The notes beneath the pieces are model-generated. The model saw only the letters and a list, made by a program, of their open reading frames with translations. It was not told where the DNA came from and searched no databases. Shown piece after piece: positions 15,881-24,796 of a stretch of DNA of 40,778 nucleotides. This DNA is from Phocaeicola fibrisolvens (lineage in GTDB: Bacteria > Bacteroidota > Bacteroidia > Bacteroidales > Bacteroidaceae). How positions within the stretch are numbered: position 1 is the stretch's first letter; the number at the start of each line of letters is the position of its first letter. The DNA lies in contig NZ_JAOQJI010000037.1 of assembly GCF_025567125.1 (NCBI RefSeq), positions 1 to 40,778 of the forward strand, given 5' to 3'. Made by a program: the position numbers and the translations under genes.

Positions 15881-17890
15881 ATGGGTAGACGGAAGTTTCT
15901 GTCTGTCATGCTGGGGGGTATTCTATGCCTTGGGAATACTGTGACTCTTCGTGCGCAGAGCAGGCTCGACAGCTTGCAGCACTTGGACGAGGTGGTGGTC
16001 ACGGTACGTGCGTTGCCCAAGGAAGTGATACCCGTGCAGCAACTGGCGGGTGAACAGCTCAGCCGGTTGTCATCGCACAGCGTGGCAGATGCCCTGAGGT
16101 ATTTCTCGGGTTTGCAGATAAAGGACTATGGCGGCGTGGGCGGTCTGAAGACGGTCAACATCCGGAGCATGGGCACGAACCATGTGGGGGTGTTCTACGA
16201 TGGCGTGGAGCTGGGGAATGCCCAGAACGGGACGGTCGATTTGGGACGTTTCTCGCTCGACAACATGGAGTCTGTCACCTTGTACAACGGACAGAAGAGT
16301 GCCATTTTCCAGCCGGCCAAGGATTTCGGTTCGGCAGGTTCCATTTATTTGCAGTCTCGGGTGCCTGTGTTTTCCGGAAAAGAATTGCAGCATGTCAAGG
16401 CGACTTTCAAGACGGGTTCGTTCGGGCTGGCCAATCCTTCCTTGTTGTGGGAGCGGAAGCTGACGGAACAAGTGAGCACGTCGTGGAGTGCGGAATACTT
16501 GTACACCACGGGAAAATACAAATTTTCCTACCGCAAGCAGGACGGGTATGACACCACTGCCGTGCGGCAGAACGGCGATGTGAATGCGTTGCGGGTGGAA
16601 GGGGGCTTTTATGGAAAGCTGCCGCGGGGCTATTGGCGGGCGAAGTCGTACTTGTATCGTTCGGAACGGGGATACCCGGGAGCGATTGTGCGCAACAAGT
16701 TCTCGCACGAGGACCGGCAGTGGGATACGAATTTCTTTACGCAGGGGGCGTTCAAGAAGGATGTGGCCGACTGGTACAGCCTGATGGCGCACGTGAAATA
16801 TGCGTATGATTACTTGCATTACTTGGCCGACCCGCACAAGGACGAGTCGCTGATGTACACCAACAATCATTATTACCAGCAGGAGGGGTATGCCTCTTTG
16901 GCCAACCGCTGGGTGCTGACCTCTTTTTGGGAAGTCAGTCTGTCGGCGGATTACCAGTTTAATCTGCTGAATGCCGACCTGACGGATTTTGCCTATCCTC
17001 GCCGGCATACGGAAATGGTGGCTGTGGCTTCGGCCTTGGATTATCACGGACTCAAGTTGCAGGGCAGTCTGCTGGGCACGTTTGTGCAGGAGCGGGTAGA
17101 AGGCTCCGGAAGGGCGGCTCCCCACAAGCGGGAGTGGACACCTGCGCTGATTGCTTCCTATCGGCCTTTTCAGAAAGAAGATTTTCACCTGCGGGCTTTT
17201 TACAAGCGGATTTTCCGGATGCCTACGCTGAATGATTTGTATTATACTTTTATCGGTAACGTGGATTTGAAGCCGGAGTTTACGAACCAGTTTAATGTGG
17301 GGTTCACTTACGGCAAGTCGTGGACCGGCAGCTGGCTGCGTCACCTGGAGCTGCAGGTGGATGCGTACTACAATGAGGTGGAGAACAAGATTGTGGCTAC
17401 TCCGACTTCCAACTTCTTCCGCTGGACGATGGTCAACTTGGGACGGGTGGAAATCCGGGGTGTGGATGCGGCGTTGCAGAGTGTGTGGCAGTATGGCAGG
17501 CATACGATGTTGACGGCCCGGGTGAATTATACTTACCAGAAGGCACAGGATTTTACCGACCCTGCGGCAGAGTTTTACGGGGGGCAGATTCCCTATATCC
17601 CCTGGCACAGCGGTTCGGCGGTGCTCAACCTCAACTGGAAAAAATGGGAAACCAACTATAGCTTTATTTATACCGGCGAGCGATACACCTCGCAAGCCAA
17701 TATCCCGGTCAATTACCAGCAGCCGTGGTACACGAGTGACTTCTCGGTGGCCCGTCGGCTGGACTGGGGGCCGGGTGAGCTGAAGGTGACGCTGGAAGTG
17801 AACAACCTGTTCAACCAGCAGTATGAGGTGGTGACGTGTTATCCCATGCCGGGAATCAATTTCAAGTGTATCGTGCAATATAGCTTTTGA
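15881..17890 (+). CDS. btuB: TonB-dependent cobalamin receptor BtuB
   Basis: A 669-residue outer-membrane receptor. The signal peptide ends near LRAQ. A TonB-box-like LDEVVVT lies at residues 35-41. The plug domain (about 45-165) includes the VADALRYFSGLQIKDYGGVGG and VNIRSMG...VFYDGVELGNAQNG motifs. A 22-strand barrel follows, ending with the aromatic IVQYSF. It takes up B12 into the periplasm using TonB energy. Assignment to B12 rests on the riboswitch directly upstream and the BtuG lipoprotein directly downstream (5 bases between stop and ATG). Confidence 0.93.
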   Translation: MGRRKFLSVMLGGILCLGNTVTLRAQSRLDSLQHLDEVVVTVRALPKEVIPVQQLAGEQLSRLSSHSVADALRYFSGLQIKDYGGVGGLKTVNIRSMGTNHVGVFYDGVELGNAQNGTVDLGRFSLDNMESVTLYNGQKSAIFQPAKDFGSAGSIYLQSRVPVFSGKELQHVKATFKTGSFGLANPSLLWERKLTEQVSTSWSAEYLYTTGKYKFSYRKQDGYDTTAVRQNGDVNALRVEGGFYGKLPRGYWRAKSYLYRSERGYPGAIVRNKFSHEDRQWDTNFFTQGAFKKDVADWYSLMAHVKYAYDYLHYLADPHKDESLMYTNNHYYQQEGYASLANRWVLTSFWEVSLSADYQFNLLNADLTDFAYPRRHTEMVAVASALDYHGLKLQGSLLGTFVQERVEGSGRAAPHKREWTPALIASYRPFQKEDFHLRAFYKRIFRMPTLNDLYYTFIGNVDLKPEFTNQFNVGFTYGKSWTGSWLRHLELQVDAYYNEVENKIVATPTSNFFRWTMVNLGRVEIRGVDAALQSVWQYGRHTMLTARVNYTYQKAQDFTDPAAEFYGGQIPYIPWHSGSAVLNLNWKKWETNYSFIYTGERYTSQANIPVNYQQPWYTSDFSVARRLDWGPGELKVTLEVNNLFNQQYEVVTCYPMPGINFKCIVQYSF

Positions 17891-17895
17891 GACTT

Positions 17896-19047
17896 ATGAA
17901 ACGTAGATTTTTAAGATATCTGTGGGTGGCGGTTTGTCTGTTCCTGTGTCTGGCTTGCCGGGAAGATCTTCCGGTGCTTCGTTCGGAAAGTGAGGCCGTC
18001 AGCCGCCCGGGCAGTCCGCATGAGATAAAGGGAATGTTTGTCCTGAACGAGGGCAACATGGGAAGCAACAAGTGTACCCTCGATTTTCTGGATTTCCGGA
18101 GCGGTTTCTACACCCGCAATATTTATCCGGAACGGAACCCGGAGGTAGTGAAGGAACTGGGTGATGTGGGCAACGACCTGCAGGTGTATGGTAACCGGCT
18201 GTATGCGGTCATTAACTGTTCGCACTATGTGGAGGTGATGGATGTGCGTACGGCCCAGCACATCGGCAGTGTGAATGTCACCAACTGCCGCTACATCGTT
18301 TTTGCGGGCGACAAGGCTTACGTGAGTTCGTATGCTGGTCCAGTACAGATTGACCCCAATGCCCGTCCGGGAAAGATTGTGGAGTTTGATGTGAATACCC
18401 TGCAAATCACCCGGGAGGTGGTGGTGGGCTACCAGCCGGAGGAGATGGTCATCAAGGATGGGCTGCTGTATGTGGCCAATTCGGGAGGTTACCGTTTCCC
18501 TAATTACGACCGCACGGTGTCGGTGGTCGATTTGGGTACGTTCGAGGTGGTGAATACCATTGATGTGGCCATCAACCTGCATCGGATGAAGCTGGCGCCC
18601 GACGGACTGATTTACGTCAGTTCCCGTGGGGACTATTACGGCACGAAGTCGGACGTGTTTGTCATCGACCCGGAGGCACAGCGGGTGGTCGGCCGGTTGG
18701 GAGTGGCAGCCAGCGAGATGTGCATGGACGGCGACGAACTGTACCTGATTAGTGTGGAATGGAGCTATGTGTCGGGAAAGAATGAAATCCGGTACACGTT
18801 GTACGACACCCGAAAACGGGAGATTCTTCCCCGGAATTTCATCACGGACGGCACGGAGAAGGATATCAGCATTCCTTACGGGCTTGGGGTAAATCCGGAG
18901 ACCAAGGAAATTTTCGTGTCGGATGCCACCAACTACGTGACGCCCGGTTATTTGTATTGTTTCTCTCCCGAAGGAAAGCTGAAATGGAAGGTGCGTACCG
19001 GGGATATTCCGGCGCATTTTGCCTTTACTTCGGCAGACTTCTATTAA
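17896..19047 (+). CDS. btuG: Surface cobalamin-binding lipoprotein BtuG (beta-propeller)
   Basis: A 383-residue lipoprotein. The signal ends in the lipobox LCLAC, with lipidated cysteine about residue 21. The rest is a YncE/DUF5074-like seven-bladed propeller with repeats such as GMFVLNEGNMGSNKCTLDFLD, KIVEFDVNTLQITREVVVG and RTVSVVDLGTFEVVNTIDV. In Bacteroides, BtuG sits on BtuB and captures B12 with very high affinity. Position right behind btuB fits this exactly. I used the ATG; a TTG three codons upstream overlaps the btuB stop. Confidence 0.9.
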   Translation: MKRRFLRYLWVAVCLFLCLACREDLPVLRSESEAVSRPGSPHEIKGMFVLNEGNMGSNKCTLDFLDFRSGFYTRNIYPERNPEVVKELGDVGNDLQVYGNRLYAVINCSHYVEVMDVRTAQHIGSVNVTNCRYIVFAGDKAYVSSYAGPVQIDPNARPGKIVEFDVNTLQITREVVVGYQPEEMVIKDGLLYVANSGGYRFPNYDRTVSVVDLGTFEVVNTIDVAINLHRMKLAPDGLIYVSSRGDYYGTKSDVFVIDPEAQRVVGRLGVAASEMCMDGDELYLISVEWSYVSGKNEIRYTLYDTRKREILPRNFITDGTEKDISIPYGLGVNPETKEIFVSDATNYVTPGYLYCFSPEGKLKWKVRTGDIPAHFAFTSADFY

Positions 19048-19093
19048 GAATACGAACAGGAAACCTTGTGAGAATGAACAAAAACCATAATAT

Positions 19094-20128
19094 ATGAAAA
19101 AAAGAACAATCTATCTGGCAGACCGTCTTCTGTGGATGGTACTGCTATGCGGGGGCCTTTTTTCGGCTTGTCGCAGCGAGAAAGAGGACCCGGTGGAGAA
19201 AGAGCCGGAAGTACCTGCTACTCCGTACATCACGAAAGTGTTGGAATTTGTACCTTGTCCGGGGCAGTTTGTCAATGTGTTGCCGGAATTTAAGGAGGGC
19301 GACACGCAGGAAACCATAAACCAGAAAGTGCTGGAACTCATCGGGCACAACAAGCGGGGACTGGTTTCGCTGGGAGGCTTCGGCGGTTATGTGGTAGTCG
19401 GTTTCGACCATACCATCGAGAACAAGCCGGGCAGCCGGGATTTTCGGGTGTTGGGCAATGCCTTCAACGGCAATTCTTCGGCGGCAGCCAGTGGTACGGC
19501 TAAAGGAGGAAGCTATGAGCCCGGTGTGATTCTGGTGGCCTACGACAAGAATGGCAACGGGAAACCGGATGCCGACGAGTGGTACGAAATTCAGGGCAGC
19601 GCCCAGAAAGGAGAGATGGAACCTTGGTATGCCGAAGCGAAGGCGGTAGGGAACGACCTGCATTGCTATTCCGATTACGAGATTACGTACTATAAGCCGA
19701 AAGCGGAGCCGAAGACGCAGGATGAAGAAGCGCAATACATCCGCTGGACGGATAACAAGGGGGGCGAAGGTTATCTACCCAAGAACGAGTATCATCGCCA
19801 GCCGTATTTCCCGCAGTGGATTCAGTCGGACAAGCTGACGTTCAAGGGAACCTGTCTGCCGCAGAACGGACTGAACCACGGAACGGAAGAAGCGCCTTAT
19901 TTCGTGCTGTTCAGTTTTGCCTACGGTTATGCCGACAATGCCGTGAACGATACGGAGGCTGCCTGCATCGACATCGACTGGGCAGTGGATGCCCACGGGA
20001 AGGCGGTGCATCTGCCGGGCGTGGATTTCGTGAAAATCTATACCGGAGTGCATCAGGTGAACGGCTGGCTGGGAGAGTGCTCCACGGAAGTGATGGGAGT
20101 GGAAGACTTGCATCTGCTGAAAAACTAA
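19094..20128 (+). CDS. Surface lipoprotein of the cobalamin operon, unknown fold
   Basis: A 344-residue lipoprotein with lipobox LFSAC (cysteine about residue 26). The mature part contains GGFGGYVVVGFDHTI, a GNAFNG motif and DKNGNGKPDADEW (about 160-172), which looks like an EF-hand-type calcium loop. There is a conserved-looking tail DFVKIYTGVHQVNGWLGE. It lies between btuG and two BtuG-like propellers, so a role in B12 capture at the cell surface is likely but inferred. It might belong to the BtuH class of accessory B12 binders; I cannot confirm that from sequence alone. Confidence 0.7.
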   Translation: MKKRTIYLADRLLWMVLLCGGLFSACRSEKEDPVEKEPEVPATPYITKVLEFVPCPGQFVNVLPEFKEGDTQETINQKVLELIGHNKRGLVSLGGFGGYVVVGFDHTIENKPGSRDFRVLGNAFNGNSSAAASGTAKGGSYEPGVILVAYDKNGNGKPDADEWYEIQGSAQKGEMEPWYAEAKAVGNDLHCYSDYEITYYKPKAEPKTQDEEAQYIRWTDNKGGEGYLPKNEYHRQPYFPQWIQSDKLTFKGTCLPQNGLNHGTEEAPYFVLFSFAYGYADNAVNDTEAACIDIDWAVDAHGKAVHLPGVDFVKIYTGVHQVNGWLGECSTEVMGVEDLHLLKN

Positions 20129-20166
20129 TCAACTTAACATACATTCTATTTTAAACCTAAAGTAAC

Positions 20167-21645
20167 ATGAAACTAAAAGACTTATTTAATGTGAAGCATG
20201 TCGGTGCTGTGTTTTTACTAGCCGTGGCTTTGCTGGCAGGCAGTTGTAGTAAAGAGAAAGGGCTAGGAAACGGAGATACCCCTCCTTCTGGTTCGGCGGC
20301 TTCTTTTGAGTTGAAGACAGAATTGGAAGCCGATCGTCCGGTAATGCTGGCTCCAGGTGCAGAGTGCAAACTGGAATATGCGGCAGAGCATGTGAAATCG
20401 GTTGCCGTGGCAGACGTGCCGGAAGGCTGGACAGCCGAAGTGGATGAGAAGGCGGGCACTGTCACGGTGAAGGCTTCGGCTGAGGCGGTACAGAAGGCAA
20501 AGATTACGCTGAAGGCGGTGGGCGAAGATGACAAGGAAGTAACGAAAGCGGTGGAATTTTATTGCCTGAATTCGTTTTCCGACCCGAAAGGAGTTTTTGT
20601 GCTGAACGAAGGAAACATGACGACCGAGAATGGTTCGCTCACTTACATCACCCCCGAAGGTTATGTGGTAGGAGATGCGTATAAGGCGGTCAACGGTACG
20701 GAACTGGGAAATGTGGCACAGGATATGGCTTTTCACGACGGTAAGATTTATGTTATTACGCAGAACGGTAATGAGAATCCTGTCGGTACGAAATTTGAAA
20801 ACGACGGCATGCTGATTGTGATGGATGCCAAGACCTTGAAGAAAGAGAAGGCATTGAGCAAGGCGGATTTGCCCAGCATTGACTGGCCCACGCACATTGC
20901 CGTGCTGGATGAGGCGCATGTGTATCTGCGTGACAACACGGGAGTGTATTGCCTGAACTTGAAAACCAAGGAAATGAAGCTGGTGAAGGGAACGGAAAAA
21001 GCGCCGAAGAGCCAGTTCGTAGTGATGAACGGAAAAGTCTATACGTACAGAACGGGAAAAATTGGAGGAATTATCGAGATTTCTCCCGACCAGGAAGAGG
21101 CACGTAAGATTAATTTCCCCTATACACTCTCTCCTCAGATTAACGAGACACTGGGGGTGAAAGCGGCAGGCAACGGTGAACTGTGGGTGATGGGATTCGG
21201 CTTGGGCAAGTCTTCCATCAACAGGTTTAATCTTTCCACACGGAAGATGATTCAGCGGCAAATCAGTATCAAGCCTTACGTGGGTTCTTCGGGGGTCGCT
21301 TTTGCGGTCAAGGGCAATGATATTTATTATGCCGACCGTACCACCGTATACCGGTTGCCTTTTGATGACAGTCCGCAGTTGAATGCGGCATCCGGGCTGG
21401 AGGCGGAAGAACAGGTTTGTGACCTGAATGCCCTGGATGACGATGCGGTCATGCTGTACAATGGACTGGCGGTACATCCTGTGACCGGGCATGTGTATGC
21501 CAATACCATCAAGGGGTACGCGCAGTTCACCAGAAACCAGATTTGGGATTTTGATTTTGCAGCCAGTAAAGAAGCTCCGGCAGCCAAATATGAGAATTAT
21601 ACGCATTTCCCGGCAGGTTTCTTCTTTGTGCCGAATAATAACTGA
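20167..21645 (+). CDS. BtuG-like DUF5074 propeller lipoprotein with N-terminal Ig-like domain
   Basis: A 492-residue lipoprotein with lipobox LAGSC (cysteine about 27). Residues about 38-135 look like an Ig-like/bacterial surface domain (ELKTELEADRPVMLAPG to TLKAVGEDDKEVTKAVEFYCL). Then comes a propeller that opens with GVFVLNEGNMTTENGSLTYI, matching the BtuG opening GMFVLNEGNM. It is the fourth gene of the riboswitch-controlled operon. Probably a paralogous B12 or corrinoid binder; affinity and ligand are not known. Confidence 0.82.
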   Translation: MKLKDLFNVKHVGAVFLLAVALLAGSCSKEKGLGNGDTPPSGSAASFELKTELEADRPVMLAPGAECKLEYAAEHVKSVAVADVPEGWTAEVDEKAGTVTVKASAEAVQKAKITLKAVGEDDKEVTKAVEFYCLNSFSDPKGVFVLNEGNMTTENGSLTYITPEGYVVGDAYKAVNGTELGNVAQDMAFHDGKIYVITQNGNENPVGTKFENDGMLIVMDAKTLKKEKALSKADLPSIDWPTHIAVLDEAHVYLRDNTGVYCLNLKTKEMKLVKGTEKAPKSQFVVMNGKVYTYRTGKIGGIIEISPDQEEARKINFPYTLSPQINETLGVKAAGNGELWVMGFGLGKSSINRFNLSTRKMIQRQISIKPYVGSSGVAFAVKGNDIYYADRTTVYRLPFDDSPQLNAASGLEAEEQVCDLNALDDDAVMLYNGLAVHPVTGHVYANTIKGYAQFTRNQIWDFDFAASKEAPAAKYENYTHFPAGFFFVPNNN

Positions 21646-21660
21646 TGAAAGGATGAAAAG

Positions 21661-22941
21661 ATGAGAAAACAAATTTTTTATATCGTATGGATGGCCTGTG
21701 TGGGCATGGGTATGCTTCCCGGGTGTAAGGAAGAACAGAAATTGGAACAGCCATCGGCCGAGACTCCTTCTGAGGGTACGGGAGAAATTGTGTATTTGGA
21801 TGGGTATGCCCGTCCGGACGGTGTCCTGATTCTGAACCAGGGGGCACCTGCCATTGAAAACAGTTCCATTACCTATCTGACTCCCGATGGGAAGATAGAA
21901 GAAGGAGTGTATCGGAAGGTAAACGGTACGGCGCTGGGTAACGGTGCACAGGATTTATGGATGGATAATGGGAAACTGTATATCCTCAGTAATGGAGTTT
22001 ATACGTTTGGAGGCGACGAAGGAGATGGCTGTCTGGTGATTGCGGATGCCGTGACTCTGAAACGTGAGAAAACATACAAGCTGGACGACCTGAAGTTCAA
22101 GCGTCCGGAAGGAAGTCTGGACAAGGATGAATGGATTAGTTTGTCTGTTCCTTTTGAAAATATTGCGGTATTGGATGAAAGGAATATTTTCTTCGCGGAA
22201 GGACAGGGCTTTTTCCGCCTGGACGGCACGACTGGTGAGGTGAATGTGGTGGAAGGAGCCTATCATTTTGGGAACAAGGGGAATACGGTTGAGGCAGTGG
22301 CAATTCCCCGGGGTATTCTTCGGGTAGGCGATTGCTTGTATTGCGGGGGAGGAGGCTTCTGGGAGTCTACTCGTCTGCTGGAGTTCTCGAAGGGAATGAA
22401 TAAGGTGAGCCGGGTGTTGCCCGATTTGAAAGGAGAATTTATCAGTGGGCTGTTCCAGACCGGTGAGCGGGAAATTGTACTGGCGACTTGCGGTAGAAAA
22501 GGAGAGAAGAACAGTTATCTCCAGTTTGTCGACTTGGATGAGTGGAAGGTGACCAAGAGCAAAAAGATTTCGGAAGATATTTCTGCCGAGTTCTTCAACA
22601 CTTCCGGGGTTACGCTGGCAGGAGATTATCTGTATTATGCGGCTGGAAGCACCACGATCAAACGCTTGTCTTTAAAGACTTGGAAGAGCGAAGAGTTTAT
22701 CAATGTATTGAATGATGCCCCCGAGGGAAAGTACCTGAACTGTAACGTGATTGCCGACCCTACCAACCAGTATGTGTATGTGGCGGTATCCAACGTGTAT
22801 CGGGAGAACGTGAAGCCCGATAAAAACTATTTGTTGGTGTACGACTGTAGTGGAAATACTCCTTCGCTGGTGCAGAAGATTGAAAACCAGACAAATTATC
22901 CGATAGGGATTTATCCTATGCGGAAATTCTATCACAAATAA
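21661..22941 (+). CDS. Second BtuG-like DUF5074 propeller lipoprotein
   Basis: A 426-residue lipoprotein with lipobox MLPGC (cysteine about 22) and no Ig-like insert. The propeller opens GVLILNQGAPAIENSSITYLT, a diverged version of the motif in the two preceding propellers. Later segments (LDERNIFFAEGQGFFRLDG, GDYLYYAAGSTTIKRL) are typical blade strands. It is last in the operon, 15 bases after the previous stop, and followed by a terminator. Confidence 0.8.
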   Translation: MRKQIFYIVWMACVGMGMLPGCKEEQKLEQPSAETPSEGTGEIVYLDGYARPDGVLILNQGAPAIENSSITYLTPDGKIEEGVYRKVNGTALGNGAQDLWMDNGKLYILSNGVYTFGGDEGDGCLVIADAVTLKREKTYKLDDLKFKRPEGSLDKDEWISLSVPFENIAVLDERNIFFAEGQGFFRLDGTTGEVNVVEGAYHFGNKGNTVEAVAIPRGILRVGDCLYCGGGGFWESTRLLEFSKGMNKVSRVLPDLKGEFISGLFQTGEREIVLATCGRKGEKNSYLQFVDLDEWKVTKSKKISEDISAEFFNTSGVTLAGDYLYYAAGSTTIKRLSLKTWKSEEFINVLNDAPEGKYLNCNVIADPTNQYVYVAVSNVYRENVKPDKNYLLVYDCSGNTPSLVQKIENQTNYPIGIYPMRKFYHK

Positions 22942-22960
22942 CACTTTTTCTTGGTAAGTG

Positions 22961-23004
22961 ACTGCAGGCTTTTGGAGCAATCCGGAGCTTGCAGTTCTTT
23001 TTTT
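22961..23004 (+). terminator. Terminator of the cobalamin operon
   Basis: ACTGCA...TGCAGT outer arms with an inner GGCTTTTGGA/TCCGGAGCT stem, followed by TTCTTTTTTT. Confidence 0.82.
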
Positions 23005-23009
23005 GTCCG

Positions 23010-23969
23010 CTACTTTGAGGAAGAAGGGTTGGGAGTATGCCGCAGCTTGACGGCATGGGTGGCAAGTCGTTTCTCCAGCATATTGGCGGGAATGAGACGT
23101 TTCAGGGTATCCAGTACGGCATTGACCATCCGTTCGCGGATAAAATCTTCTTTTATCAGGATGGAAATGCGGCGTTGGGCCGGTGGGTTGAACTGAAGCG
23201 CCAGGATATGGCTCCGCTGTTTCTCTGTAAGCGATTGGAGGTGAAGTTCGGGAATGATGGTATATCCTCCGTTGCGGTCTACGATTTTAATCAGCGTCTC
23301 AATACTGCCGGCTTCGTAGATGTGATTGCCGATGTCTTTGTTCTGGCAGAAGTTCATGCCACTGTGGGGCATGCAGTGTCCTTCTTTCAATATCCACATC
23401 TGTTCCGGAGGCAAGGTACCGTTGGCGAGGCAGTTCTTGGCTTGGTCGCATTGTTCGGAAAGGTAGGCCACGAACTTTTCGGTGTAGACCGGTATTTCCA
23501 GAATGCGGGTATCTGGTTCCTCTGGGGAGGTGCTGAGGGCCATGTCCAGGTTGCCGTATTTGAGTTCCTGCAGCAATGCTTTTTTCTCTCTTTCATCGAT
23601 GAAGAGGCTGACATGGGGATAGGCTTTCCGGAAATGGTAAATGAAGTCGGGCACGAGGTAGGGGGCAACCGTGGGCAATACACCGATGCGCAGGCTGCCG
23701 TTCATGCGATCTGTTTCATCGGCCACCACTTCTTTGATGCGCTGGGTTTCATTCAGGGCTATCTGTGCCTGCCGGATAATCTTTTCTCCGATGCAGGTGG
23801 GGGAGATATTCTTTCGGTCGCGGTTGAAAATTTTGACATCAAGCTCTTCTTCCAGCTTTTGAATCATTGCACTGAGGGTAGGCTGTGTCACCCCGCAGGC
23901 TTCGGCGGCAAGTACGAAGTGGCGGTATTTGTCGAGGGCCACGATGTATTCCATCTGTTGTAAGGTCAT
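23010..23969 (-). CDS. oxyR: Hydrogen-peroxide sensor OxyR (LysR family)
   Basis: A 319-residue LysR regulator. The N-terminal HTH is at about 18-38 (LAAEACGVTQPTLSAMIQKLE) and the effector domain spans 90-300. GHCMPHSGMNFC places cysteines at residues 199 and 208, the same numbers and spacing as the redox pair of E. coli OxyR. It should sense peroxide by disulfide formation. It is divergent from a YgaP-like membrane protein and thioredoxin, which fits a redox regulon. The short intergenic region contains an inverted repeat over its own -7 element. Confidence 0.94.
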   Translation of the reverse strand: MTLQQMEYIVALDKYRHFVLAAEACGVTQPTLSAMIQKLEEELDVKIFNRDRKNISPTCIGEKIIRQAQIALNETQRIKEVVADETDRMNGSLRIGVLPTVAPYLVPDFIYHFRKAYPHVSLFIDEREKKALLQELKYGNLDMALSTSPEEPDTRILEIPVYTEKFVAYLSEQCDQAKNCLANGTLPPEQMWILKEGHCMPHSGMNFCQNKDIGNHIYEAGSIETLIKIVDRNGGYTIIPELHLQSLTEKQRSHILALQFNPPAQRRISILIKEDFIRERMVNAVLDTLKRLIPANMLEKRLATHAVKLRHTPNPSSSK

Positions 23970-23991
23970 GGTTCAATAGATTTTATCAATA

Positions 23992-23999
23992 CAAAGATA
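23992..23999 (-). promoter_or_regulatory. -7 element of oxyR
   Basis: TATCTTTG on the minus strand, 22 bases upstream of the oxyR ATG. It lies inside an inverted repeat (AGATTTT at 23978-23984, AAAATCT at 24003-24009) that could be an operator. Confidence 0.5.
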
Positions 24000-24010
24000 G
24001 GAAAAATCTG

Positions 24011-24041
24011 TTGTGCGGGTAGTTGCTTCCTTGTACATTTG
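24011..24041 (+). promoter_or_regulatory. Promoter of the YgaP-like/thioredoxin operon
   Basis: TTG at 24011-24013, a 20-base spacer and TACATTTG at 24034-24041 give a good Bacteroidetes promoter. It is 29 bases upstream of the first ATG. Confidence 0.65.
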
Positions 24042-24070
24042 CGTCAGAAACCAAGAAAAAAGTATTGACA

Positions 24071-24310
24071 ATGAAAAGATTATTTCGCAATTGGGATGTG
24101 CTCCGGGTAATACGCCTGCTGGCCGGAGCGGTGTTTGCAGGGTATGGTATCTATGCCTCCGACTCCCTGATGATCATATTGGGCGGGTTGTTGATGCTGA
24201 TGGCCGTGGTCAACTGGTCCTGCTGTGCGGCGGGGGGATGCGGTACCTCTAGTGAAAACAAGGCTTTGTATAAGGATTTTGTGAAACCTTATCGGGCAGA
24301 GAATAAATAA
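24071..24310 (+). CDS. Small membrane protein, YgaP/DUF2892-like
   Basis: A 79-residue protein with two hydrophobic segments (about 11-28 and 29-47), resembling the transmembrane module of E. coli YgaP (DUF2892). The end of the second segment is cysteine-rich (WSCCAAGGC). No rhodanese domain is attached. It is the first gene of a two-gene operon with thioredoxin, divergent from oxyR, so a role in thiol redox chemistry at the inner membrane is plausible. I chose the ATG at the conserved MKRLFRNWD rather than an upstream one. Confidence 0.75.
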   Translation: MKRLFRNWDVLRVIRLLAGAVFAGYGIYASDSLMIILGGLLMLMAVVNWSCCAAGGCGTSSENKALYKDFVKPYRAENK

Positions 24311-24352
24311 CAGAGATAAATATAAAAGTGTAAAATCTAAAAACAGAAGAAT

Positions 24353-24718
24353 ATGAGTGCAGTACATTTGAACAAAGCAGATTTTTTGACGAAAGTAGCT
24401 AACTATGAAGCCAATCCGAACGAATGGAAGTTCCTCGGCAGCCGTCCGGCGCTGATTGATTTTTATGCCACTTGGTGCGGGCCTTGCAAGATGCTGGCAC
24501 CGGTACTCGACGAACTGGCCGATGAATATGCCGGACAAGTGGATATCTATAAAGTGAATGTAGACGAGGAAGAAGAACTGGCTGCTCTGTTCGGTATCCG
24601 GAGCGTACCTTCACTGCTGTTCGTGCCAATGACGGGTACTCCGCAGATGGCACAGGGAGCTTTGCCGAAGAAGAACCTGAAGGAGGCTATCCAGAATGTG
24701 TTGTTGAAAAATGACTGA
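24353..24718 (+). CDS. trxA: Thioredoxin
   Basis: A 121-residue cytoplasmic thioredoxin with active site WCGPC (residues about 41-45 in FYATWCGPCKM) and the cis-proline motif IRSVPSLLF. No signal peptide. Compared with E. coli Trx it has a slightly longer N-terminus. Encoded 42 bases after the YgaP-like gene and divergent from oxyR, so likely peroxide-responsive. Confidence 0.93.
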   Translation: MSAVHLNKADFLTKVANYEANPNEWKFLGSRPALIDFYATWCGPCKMLAPVLDELADEYAGQVDIYKVNVDEEEELAALFGIRSVPSLLFVPMTGTPQMAQGALPKKNLKEAIQNVLLKND

Positions 24719-24759
24719 ATGAAGCCATTCCTTGTTGCATGAAGGAAGAAGAGAAGTAG

Positions 24760-24793
24760 GCCTGTCCGGTAATCGCATCGGACAGGCTTTTTT
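24760..24793 (+). terminator. Terminator after thioredoxin
   Basis: GCCTGTCCG pairs with CGGACAGGC around a 10-base loop, followed by six T. Confidence 0.92.
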
Positions 24794-24796
24794 GTG

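Noticed and set aside
16070..17878. A 602-codon open frame antisense to btuB, plus similar long frames antisense to btuG (17911-19017), the BtuG-like gene (20263-21672) and priA (29089-31263, plus strand)
   Set aside because: All lie opposite well-supported genes, have no recognisable domains and are rich in His/Arg/Gln, as expected of reverse-frame shadows of codon-biased genes.
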